In this document: positions 58,516 to 64,000 of the stretch, one piece after another
How positions within the stretch are numbered: position 1 is the stretch's first letter
Layout: each line of letters begins with the position of its first letter
Source: Telmatospirillum sp. J64-1
GTDB lineage: Bacteria; Pseudomonadota; Alphaproteobacteria; Rhodospirillales; Magnetospirillaceae
Assembly (NCBI RefSeq): GCF_006980715.1
Contig: NZ_SBHN01000008.1
Location: forward strand, 124,001 to 188,000
Reading direction: 5' to 3'
Length of the DNA stretch: 64,000 nt
The notes under the pieces: generated by a model
What the model saw: the letters and a program-made list of their open reading frames with translations, nothing else
Told to the model about the DNA's origin: nothing
Databases searched by the model: none
Made by a program: the position numbers and the translations under genes

Positions 58516-59325
58516 CTATAGGACGGGTTCGGTCAGGGGACCGTCCACCAGCACCTGGACGCTGCCGTTGGAGCAGCGTTCCACGCGCGCGTTCACGTGA
58601 TAGACCCGGGCCAGCACCTCGGGCGTGATGGCGTCTTCCGGCGCCCCGGCGGCGACCAGGCGGCCCCGGTCCAGGATCATCACCTGGTCGGCCCAGCGGG
58701 CGGCCAGGCTGAGGTCGTGCAGGACGACGATGACGATCGCGCCGCTATCGGCCACCTCGCGGGCCATGCCCATGACATCGACCTGGTGGCGCAGGTCGAG
58801 CGCACTGGTCGGTTCGTCGAGGAGCAGGATTTCCGGCTCCCTGACGATGGCCTGGGCCATGCTCGCCATCTGCCGCTGCCCGCCCGACAGGCGGTCGAGC
58901 GGTTCGAGGGCGAGCGAGGCGATGCCCAGCCGGTTCAGGACGGCCACGGCCATTTCCCGCGCCGCCTGGGCGCTGTCGATGCGGGCGGCGACGGGCGAGG
59001 CCTTGAGGGCGCTCAGCACCCCTTCCAGGACCGACAGGGCGACGCTCTGGGGCAGGGCCTGCGGCATGAAGGCGACGAGGCGGGCACGCTCGGCCATCCG
59101 CATCTTCACCAGGTCGTCCTCGCCATAGTGGATCGCGCCCTTGGCCGGCAAGAGCCCCGCCAGGGCGCGCAGCAAGGTGGATTTCCCCGCACCGTTGGGA
59201 CCGACCAGCGCCGTGATGGTGCCCTTGCGCAGGGGCGGCATGGTCAGGTCATGGATGATCTGGCGCGAGCGATAGCCGACGGACAGCCCGGCGATCCGGA
59301 TATCCTTTTGCAATTCGGTCGTCAT
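58516..59325 (-). CDS. Iron-siderophore/cobalamin ABC importer ATPase (FecE/FhuC type)
   Basis: The 269-residue ATPase has Walker A GPNGAGKST, Q loop MPQALPQ, signature LSGGQRQM and Walker B ILLLDEPTSALD. It powers the FecCD permease. The ATG overlaps the permease stop by four bases. Confidence 0.92.
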   Translation of the reverse strand: MTTELQKDIRIAGLSVGYRSRQIIHDLTMPPLRKGTITALVGPNGAGKSTLLRALAGLLPAKGAIHYGEDDLVKMRMAERARLVAFMPQALPQSVALSVLEGVLSALKASPVAARIDSAQAAREMAVAVLNRLGIASLALEPLDRLSGGQRQMASMAQAIVREPEILLLDEPTSALDLRHQVDVMGMAREVADSGAIVIVVLHDLSLAARWADQVMILDRGRLVAAGAPEDAITPEVLARVYHVNARVERCSNGSVQVLVDGPLTEPVL

Positions 59326-60422
59326 GTCCGTTCCCGCTTGCTGAGGATCAGGCCCAGGAAGACCGGCACGCCGATCAGGGCCGTGACGATGCCGACCGGC
59401 ACCAGCACGCCCGGCATCAGCGTCTTGCTCGCCACCGAGGCCAGGGACATCACTCCGGCGCCCGCCAGGGCGCTGACGGGCAGGAAGAAGCGGTGATCCT
59501 CGCCGATCAGCAGCCGGGCGATATGCGGGCCGACGAGGCCGATGAAGCCGATGGTGCCGACGAAGGACACCGCCGTCGCCGCCAGGATGCTGATGCGGAA
59601 CAGCGAGGCGAAGCGCAGGCGGGTGACGTTGACGCCGAAACTGCGGGCGCGTTCTTCCCCCAGGCGCAGGGCCGTCATCGGCCAGGCCGCGGCGAAGGAG
59701 AAAGGCGCCACCACCAGCAGCACCGCGCCCAGGATCGTCAGCTTCTCCCAGTTGGAACGGGCAAGGCTGCCCATGCTCCAGAAGACCAACTGCTGCAAGG
59801 CCTCCTGCGAGGCGACGAACTGGATCAGCGCCACCAGGGCGTTGAAGGTGAAGACCAGGGCGATGCCGAACAGCACCAGCGTCTCGACGCCGGTCCCCCG
59901 CAGCCGCGACAGGGCTTGCAGCATCAGGACCGAGCCGAAGGCGAACAGGAAGGCATTGCCCGAGATGATCCAGTTGTCCGGAACGCCGGGAATGCCGATG
60001 CCCAGGACGATGGCCAGCGCCGCGCCGAGCGAGGCCGCCGAGGAGACGCCCAGCGTGAAGGGGCTGGCCAGGGGGTTGTTGAGGATCGTCTGCATCTCCG
60101 CCCCGGCCAGGGACAGCGCGATCCCGACCAATACGGCCATCAGGGCGTAGGGCAGGCGGACTTCCCAGACGATCACCCGCGTCGAGGCGTCGACCTCCTG
60201 GCTGAACAGCAGGGCCTGGACGGCCTGCGGGATGGACAGGTTCGACGGTCCCGTCACCAGGTCCAGCAGAAAGGCGAAAAGGGTGATCGCCGTCAGCAGC
60301 AGCAGGACGGCGAGCCGGCGCCGGAGGATGCGCCGGTATCCGGTGAGGATAGCCTGCGCATCGTCCTGGCTAGCCGCAGGGGAGAGGTGCCGTCGCCCCT
60401 TCTCGTCCTGTACGGCATTCAT
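59322..60422 (-). CDS. Iron-siderophore/cobalamin ABC importer permease (FecCD/BtuC type)
   Basis: The 366-residue permease has about nine to ten helices and the family motifs LPYALMAVLVGIALSLAGAEM, NPLASPFTLGVSSAA and GTIGFIGLVGPHIARLLIGE. The ATG at 60422 overlaps the substrate-binding protein stop (ATGA), so a TTG extension to 60440 is less likely. Expression may be impaired by the prophage inserted just upstream. Confidence 0.9.
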   Translation of the reverse strand: MNAVQDEKGRRHLSPAASQDDAQAILTGYRRILRRRLAVLLLLTAITLFAFLLDLVTGPSNLSIPQAVQALLFSQEVDASTRVIVWEVRLPYALMAVLVGIALSLAGAEMQTILNNPLASPFTLGVSSAASLGAALAIVLGIGIPGVPDNWIISGNAFLFAFGSVLMLQALSRLRGTGVETLVLFGIALVFTFNALVALIQFVASQEALQQLVFWSMGSLARSNWEKLTILGAVLLVVAPFSFAAAWPMTALRLGEERARSFGVNVTRLRFASLFRISILAATAVSFVGTIGFIGLVGPHIARLLIGEDHRFFLPVSALAGAGVMSLASVASKTLMPGVLVPVGIVTALIGVPVFLGLILSKRERT

Positions 60423-60650
60423 TGGGGAAGGCTCGACCAATAGGTTCCTTGGAAGGGAACGGGCAGGAACCGCTCATTGATTTCCGCCAGGGTCGCCGCC
60501 GGGTCGATATCGCTGAAGAGTTCGGGATGGATCCAGGTGGCCAGGGCCTCGATCGCCAGCAGGTTCATGGGCGAGTTGTAGAAATTGTGCCACAGGGCAT
60601 GGACCCGGCCGTCCTGCACCGCCTTGAGCGTGGAGATGCCGGGGCGGGCG
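60419..60650 (-). pseudogene. Substrate-binding protein of the iron-siderophore importer, 5' truncated by prophage
   Basis: About 77 in-frame codons encode the C-terminal part of a FecB/BtuF-like binding protein: ARPGISTLKAVQDGRVHALW and IDPAATLAEINERFLPVPFQ. An in-frame TAG lies at 60658-60656, immediately beyond the junction. The N-terminal 250 or so residues are missing from the window, and phage DNA replaces them. The rest should lie beyond the right end of the prophage. Confidence 0.82.
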
Positions 60651-60687
60651 TGTGACTAGGTGATTGGTTTTAGACGAACGGGGATGT

Positions 60688-60721
60688 GGGATTTTCCGGG
60701 ATCAGCCGGGACTTGGCGGGA
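60688..60721 (+). repeat. Four GGGA repeats at exact 10-base period in the phage left end
   Basis: GGGA recurs at 60688, 60698, 60708 and 60718, within the words GGGATTTTCC, GGGATCAGCC, GGGACTTGGC and GGGACGGCTG. A fifth GGGA at 60681 is out of phase by three. A 10-base spacing puts the motifs on one face of the DNA, suggesting protein binding in the transposase end region. Confidence 0.6.
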
Positions 60722-61068
60722 CGGCTGAGTCTAGGAAAGCTGCCGAATTCAGGGCGTTCAGCCACTGCTCAAGGCGGCATTTGGAGCCCTGGCGATTTTG
60801 GACAGCCGCTACCGCCTATAGAACCTGATTGGGCAGCGTTTCTAGACTCAGTTTTTGACGCGACCGTGGCCGCCTTGCCAAGGCCAATCAGCGCTGCACC
60901 AGCAGACAACTGCTCTAATTTCGTTCGGACTTAATTGGCTGAAGTCCGAAAAATGGCAGCTTCAGATATCCTATTATCTGGGGTTTCTGTAACCCATTGA
61001 TAGACCTAGGTTTTTCTTCTCCACTTACATTCCGACAGAGCAGGAAACTCGGAACTAGAGGAAAAATA
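60722..61068. other. 347-base phage leader region, no supported gene
   Basis: This stretch between the phased repeats and the repressor gene has no good gene. GAGTCTAG (60726-60733) and CTAGACTC (60843-60850) are inverted and could be transposase-binding sites. It probably contains the rest of the transposase-binding end. Confidence 0.4.
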
Positions 61069-61881
61069 TCAGGTCTTCCGGATCGAGCCAGCGACACGAC
61101 CAAAGACGCGGATTTGGCGTGTATCGGCATGGTCAATTTCCCAGGTCTTGTATGCCTGATTATCGCTAGAGACTAACAAACGCCCGCCTGCCCACTGCAA
61201 GCGCTTAATATAAGCCTCATCCCCCAAGGCAAATGCGTAAACATCATCCTCAGTGATAGAGTTGACTGACACGTCAATAATAGCGATGTCACCCCCAAAC
61301 AGGGTGGGCTCCATGCTATCTCCTTTCATGTAAACGCCAATTGCCTTTCCAGATGGAATTCTTAGGTGCTCTTGGAGATAGTTTTTAGGCATGTCCAGGT
61401 GTGCGACTATTTTCTCCTCAGCATTGCAAGAGCCATCCCCAAGAGACATGGCCGCATTGTAAATAGGCAGGCGATACGACGCGCCAAGTGGTTGAACGGA
61501 AAGGTTGGCAGAGCCTGAGGGCCGCATCTCTCCTTTACCCGTTGCAAGCCAATCAAGTGACACTCCGCAAATTCCTGCCACTTTCGCCATTGCGCTGAAG
61601 GATGGATCTGCTTGCCCGTAGATCCACTTTTTCACGCCTGAAGCCGAAGCGCCGATCTCGTCGGCGAGTTGCTCGATACTAAAAAGCCCATCAATAGCCT
61701 GCTTGATCCGTTGGCCAACGGCTTTACGGTCCTGCGCCTCAACCGGAAAACCTTTCTCGGTTCTGTCGGGGCCTTTTACGGTTTCATCAACCACCTGATT
61801 TTGCACGATTTTTAGTCGTGTCCCTAATTCGGTCCCAAATTTTAACCGTAAAGTGACCGAAACCTCTTGCGTATCGTTCAC
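61069..61881 (-). CDS. Phage repressor, HTH plus S24 (LexA-like) peptidase
   Basis: The 270-residue protein has an N-terminal XRE-type helix-turn-helix (about residues 50-105: FSIEQLADEIGASASGVKKW) and a LexA/CI S24 domain with Ser in KGDSMEPTLFGGD and the catalytic Lys in AYIKRLQ. It should maintain lysogeny and may be cut after DNA damage. The GTG at 61881 overlaps the divergent regulatory region; a GTG at 61806 would give 245 residues and free the operator, and I cannot decide between them. Confidence 0.85.
   Translation of the reverse strand: MNDTQEVSVTLRLKFGTELGTRLKIVQNQVVDETVKGPDRTEKGFPVEAQDRKAVGQRIKQAIDGLFSIEQLADEIGASASGVKKWIYGQADPSFSAMAKVAGICGVSLDWLATGKGEMRPSGSANLSVQPLGASYRLPIYNAAMSLGDGSCNAEEKIVAHLDMPKNYLQEHLRIPSGKAIGVYMKGDSMEPTLFGGDIAIIDVSVNSITEDDVYAFALGDEAYIKRLQWAGGRLLVSSDNQAYKTWEIDHADTRQIRVFGRVAGSIRKT
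61804..61820. promoter_or_regulatory. Inverted repeat in repressor/Ner control region
   Basis: CACGA (61804-61808) and TCGTG (61816-61820) are separated by seven A/T-rich bases, a typical operator half-site pair. It lies near the alternative repressor start at 61806. Confidence 0.4.
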
Positions 61882-61894
61882 TATCAGGTTTATC
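61866..61894 (+). promoter_or_regulatory. Possible early promoter driving ner
   Basis: TTGCGT (61866-61871) and TTATCT (61889-61894) are 17 bases apart, about 70 bases before ner. This is the expected place for the Mu-like early promoter. Confidence 0.35.
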
Positions 61895-61923
61895 TATTTA
61901 GGAACCTAAACGTAACCAGCCCT

Positions 61924-61947
61924 AAAAAACCGGCCCTGCCAGGCCGG
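61924..61947 (-). terminator. Leftward terminator just before the repressor region
   Basis: CCGGCC (61930-61935) and GGCCGG (61942-61947) pair around CTGCCA. On the minus strand TTTTTT follows at 61929-61924. It would stop leftward transcription from the early region before it reaches the repressor gene. Confidence 0.65.
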
Positions 61948-61962
61948 CGATCAGGAGATCAA

Positions 61963-62268
61963 ATGGCACGCACGCCAAAGGATTGGGATCGAGAGGATAT
62001 CAAGGCAGCCATTCGGAAAAGAGGATGGACCCTTGAGCGCCTCTCAACGCACTGGGGCTATTGCTCCAATGCGGTCACCGTCACCTTAGGCAGGCCGTGG
62101 CATCGAGTCGAACTCAGAATTTCCGAATTCCTTGGAAAGGAACCGAAGGAAATTTGGCCCAGTCGCTACCACAAGGATGGCCGCCCTAGAAAGGGAGGCC
62201 ATCGCACCGCCGTCAATCGTAACACCCAAAAGAGCCAGAGCAATATGCAACTCTCGGAGGCCGCATAA
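61963..62268 (+). CDS. ner: Ner-like phage transcriptional regulator
   Basis: The 101-residue protein matches phage Mu Ner and Nlp: DWDREDIKAAIRKRGWTLERLS (about residues 6-27), then ELRISEFLGKEPKEIWPSRY, including the WPSRY end of the Ner domain. Ner represses early transcription and the repressor gene. The start at 61963 follows AGGAG. The tail of about 30 basic residues is longer than in Mu. Confidence 0.88.
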   Translation: MARTPKDWDREDIKAAIRKRGWTLERLSTHWGYCSNAVTVTLGRPWHRVELRISEFLGKEPKEIWPSRYHKDGRPRKGGHRTAVNRNTQKSQSNMQLSEAA

Positions 62269-62270
62269 CC

Positions 62271-62549
62271 ATGGCTGGCTTGAACATGAACACGCCTTGG
62301 AAAAGCGACCTGTTGGTCTTGCAGGCTCGCATCCACAAGGCGCGCAAAGTCCAGAAGATCACCCAAGCCCAGGCTGGCGCCATCATTGGCATGACCGAGC
62401 GCAGCTACCGCGACTTCGAGAACGGCCATAAGGACCTGAGCGCCGAGAAGCTGTTCCAGCTAGCCGCTGCCTTGGGCATCCGCGTATTCGACCCGACACC
62501 CGAAAAGAAAAACCGGAAGAAATCTTCCGGTTTCAAGGAGGTGGCATGA
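62271..62549 (+). CDS. XRE-family helix-turn-helix regulator
   Basis: The 92-residue protein has an HTH_3 domain (about 27-72: ITQAQAGAIIGMTERSYRDFE and GHKDLSAEKLFQLAAALGI) and a basic C-terminus. It starts two bases after ner with a GGAGG site. It probably tunes the early phage program. Confidence 0.82.
   Translation: MAGLNMNTPWKSDLLVLQARIHKARKVQKITQAQAGAIIGMTERSYRDFENGHKDLSAEKLFQLAAALGIRVFDPTPEKKNRKKSSGFKEVA
62510..62533 (+). promoter_or_regulatory. Hairpin overlapping the end of the HTH gene, next to the following ribosome site
   Basis: AAACCGGAAGA (62510-62520) pairs with TCTTCCGGTTT (62523-62533) around two bases. It abuts the AAGGAGG ribosome site (62535-62541) of the next gene and may modulate coupled translation. 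Confidence 0.45.
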
Positions 62550-62791
62550 GCGAAGCAATCAAGAATGTTAGCTCGACCAACATGAAAGCAGCCCTGCGCA
62601 CCCTGGAACCGACTGGTCTGTCACAGGCGGTTTCAAAGCAGATCATAGCGGAAGACTACAAAGGCGCCTTCCTGATCTGGGCCGACGAAGCGGGCATGCA
62701 GGGTGATGACTGGTTTGCCCTGATCATCACCCTGCAGCTTCTGCCTTTCATTCCTCCGTCGTCTGTCCAAGCAAATGCCGCAGATGCTTGA
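62546..62791 (+). CDS. Hypothetical phage early protein, 81 aa
   Basis: I do not recognise this protein. It starts MSEAIKNVSSTNMKAALRTL and has a hydrophobic patch (WFALIITLQLLPFIPP) near the C-terminus. AAGGAGG precedes the ATG, which overlaps the preceding stop by four bases. It is overlapped at its 3' end by an opposite-strand gene. Confidence 0.6.
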   Translation: MSEAIKNVSSTNMKAALRTLEPTGLSQAVSKQIIAEDYKGAFLIWADEAGMQGDDWFALIITLQLLPFIPPSSVQANAADA

Positions 62792-63050
62792 TGGCTGCTT
62801 CAGCTTGCATCCTCTGGACATCGAGCTCCGGCGCTACGCGTCCCGAGTGAGAGGGGGCAGTTGCAGATTGCTGCTGGAGGCGATCCAGGATGGAAGCTTC
62901 CGTGACGGCAGCTCCGTCTTTCAGGAGAGAACAAACAGTGCTCCCGATTACGGTGTTGATGGTGGATTCGGAAGTAGCAATCCCCTGGTACGACTTCTTG
63001 AATTTCGCAAGCGCGGCGGACGCCAACGCGTTCGGGTCTTTCTGCGCCAT
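62748..63050 (-). CDS. Hypothetical protein on the opposite strand within the early region, 100 aa
   Basis: The 100-residue, mostly helical protein starts MAQKDPNALASAALAKFKKS and ends with QAEAAIKHLRHLLGQ. GAGGGGG precedes the ATG at good spacing. It overlaps the preceding plus-strand gene by 44 bases at its 3' end. I do not recognise the family. Opposite orientation suggests an accessory (moron-like) gene or regulator. Confidence 0.55.
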   Translation of the reverse strand: MAQKDPNALASAALAKFKKSYQGIATSESTINTVIGSTVCSLLKDGAAVTEASILDRLQQQSATAPSHSGRVAPELDVQRMQAEAAIKHLRHLLGQTTEE

Positions 63051-63259
63051 GAATTCCCCCTCACTCCAGGTTGTTTGGCGACGCCGAGTGTAGGGGAAAA
63101 GCGGCCGGTCGTCATGGCGCTTCGGCACCGGGCGTCCGGCCGCCCCTCGGGCCACAGATCGGCCCTTTATCTCCCTAACTTGGCCGGGCGCATCAGCGCG
63201 CAAAACGGTGCGTCCGGTCCTTTTTCCTCCCCATCAAGAAGCAGAAAGTGGAGGGATCA

Positions 63260-63760
63260 ATGACCATGCAGAAGAAGGTTCGGCGACGGGCGGAAGACCC
63301 GCGCCAGATGGCCTTTCTGGACCTGCTGGGCGGCCAGAAAGAGGACCTGATCGAGGTGCCCGAGATGCCGGTACCGGCCCCTGGCGCCCTGGATTTCGAC
63401 CAGCGCATGCGGGATCTGCTGAACAAAGCAATCAAGGCCAGTCCGTTCGACCGCGAGCAGATTGCCGCGCTGGTCTCGGGACTGGTCGGGCGCGACATCA
63501 CTAAGGCGCAGATTGATAGCTGGACTGGCGCGACCCGCCCCAACCGCTTCCCCGCCGAACTGATCCCGGCCATGTGTCAGGCCCTGGGCAACACTGTCTT
63601 GCTGTCTGGTCTGGCGGAAGCCTGCGGCTGCCGCCTGATTGAAGGCCGCGAGCTGCAATTCGCGCGACTTGGACAGTTGTTCCTGGTGTTGCGTCAAGCC
63701 GATGCCGAGGCGCAGCGCCTGGTCGCCGAGTTGCCTTTGTTCGGAGGCCAAAATGGCTGA
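63260..63760 (+). CDS. Phage regulatory protein upstream of transposase, CII-like helical
   Basis: The 166-residue protein has a helical region (FDREQIAALVSGLVGRDITK, then IDSWTGATRPNRFPAELIPA) consistent with a DNA-binding helix-turn-helix, and a C-terminal alpha-helical segment. GGAGGG precedes the ATG. It overlaps the transposase start by eight bases. I cannot name its target. Confidence 0.6.
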   Translation: MTMQKKVRRRAEDPRQMAFLDLLGGQKEDLIEVPEMPVPAPGALDFDQRMRDLLNKAIKASPFDREQIAALVSGLVGRDITKAQIDSWTGATRPNRFPAELIPAMCQALGNTVLLSGLAEACGCRLIEGRELQFARLGQLFLVLRQADAEAQRLVAELPLFGGQNG

Positions 63761-64000
63761 GGCTTGGTACAGCGCACAGCAATTGGCAGACTTAAATCTG
63801 CCAGAGCTTCCGGCTTCCAAGCCGGGAGTGATTGGTCGGGCTAACCGGGACAAATGGCCTCGTCGCAAGCGCGAGGGCCACGGCGGCGGCTGGGAGTATC
63901 CCGTCTCAGCCCTTCCGAAGGCGGCGCGTGATGTCCTGCTCGGCAATGCCATCAAGGCACTCCCTGCCAAGATCGAAGCCAAGCCGCCGGTGGAGTTGGC
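63753..64000 (+). CDS. Mu-type transposase A, N-terminal part (runs off the window)
   Basis: Only the first 82 residues are in the window: MAEAWYSAQQLADL, SKPGVIGRANRDKW and GGWEYPVSALPKAARDVLL. This is the winged helix of MuA (HTH_Tnp_Mu) that binds the internal enhancer, where Mu has a comparable W-S-A-K-E and G-K-A-I-E-Y pattern. The integrase core lies beyond the window. It overlaps the preceding gene. Confidence 0.85.
   Translation, partial: MAEAWYSAQQLADLNLPELPASKPGVIGRANRDKWPRRKREGHGGGWEYPVSALPKAARDVLLGNAIKALPAKIEAKPPVEL

Larger units (their letters stand above)
60651..64000 (+). mobile_element. Mu-like transposable prophage, left end (continues past window)
   Basis: The element starts at or within a few bases of TGTGACTAGG (60651), directly after the interrupted binding-protein gene. 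It then shows the canonical Mu order: leftward repressor, rightward Ner, early genes and the transposase A gene. Base composition is visibly more AT-rich around 60930-61070 than in the host. The right end is outside the window. The 5-base target duplication cannot be checked. Confidence 0.82.

Noticed and set aside
60686-60934. 82-aa plus-strand open frame in the phage left end
   Set aside because: It covers the phased repeats and probable transposase sites, has no ribosome site and no recognisable domain.

Overview
This window is high-GC chromosomal DNA of an alphaproteobacterium, most likely a member of the Rhodospirillales or a near relative. The support is inferred from gene content: a group-1 uptake hydrogenase locus in the rhizobial/Rhodobacter order, an HWE/HisKA_2 kinase, EcfG-like promoter motifs, a PmtA-type phospholipid methyltransferase and the yqeY-dnaG-rpoD order. 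No species assignment is possible from the sequence alone.

Layout. 1-400: two identical tandem tRNA-Glu genes behind a near-consensus sigma-70 promoter. 391-9900: an envelope/stress region with a mirrored cassette of DUF2382 proteins and tiny membrane proteins, a PQQ sugar dehydrogenase, an inverted-architecture chemoreceptor-like protein, an M48 lipoprotein peptidase, a phospholipid methyltransferase, an esterase, a histidine kinase and a 25-residue membrane peptide. Five of these units carry the same promoter motif, (C/G)GAAC-N16-(T/G)GTT, close to the alphaproteobacterial general-stress EcfG consensus. 9959-20970: a HerA-like ATPase, an orphan FtsX-type permease, a lipoprotein, an orphan PhnM-like amidohydrolase, a CidA/LrgB pair, a LysR regulator with AzlCD, and a fused SpmA-SpmB-like membrane protein.

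21008-33378 (minus strand): one compact 15-gene operon, hupSLCDFGH-hupIJ-hupK-hypABFCDE, for a membrane-bound H2-uptake [NiFe] hydrogenase. HupSLC are the enzyme and its cytochrome b anchor; the rest handle maturation. Most junctions overlap by ATGA. A sigma-54 (-24/-12) promoter and an upstream palindrome precede hupS. Oddities are a HypF reduced to its C-terminal carbamoyltransferase half, a rubredoxin-HupJ fusion, and a HupK whose only well-placed start is CTG.

33587-57500: housekeeping and envelope genes: a cardiolipin synthase-like enzyme, an L,D-transpeptidase, a rhodanese, a hydrolase, a flavin reductase, tandem MFS transporters, yicC-gmk, an SDR, lysR-trxB, an Lrp regulator, greA, carB, carA, yqeY-dnaG-rpoD and a tRNA with CAU anticodon of the Ile2 type. 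Between the SDR and lysR lies a run of five hairpins plus an intrinsic terminator that looks like an undescribed minus-strand small RNA.

57530-60650: an O-methyltransferase, a DUF2218 protein, and a FecE/FecCD iron-siderophore ABC importer. Its substrate-binding protein gene is cut off at about 60650. 60651-64000: the left end of a Mu-like transposable prophage: helically phased GGGA repeats, an S24-family repressor, Ner, early genes and the start of the MuA-type transposase, which runs off the window.
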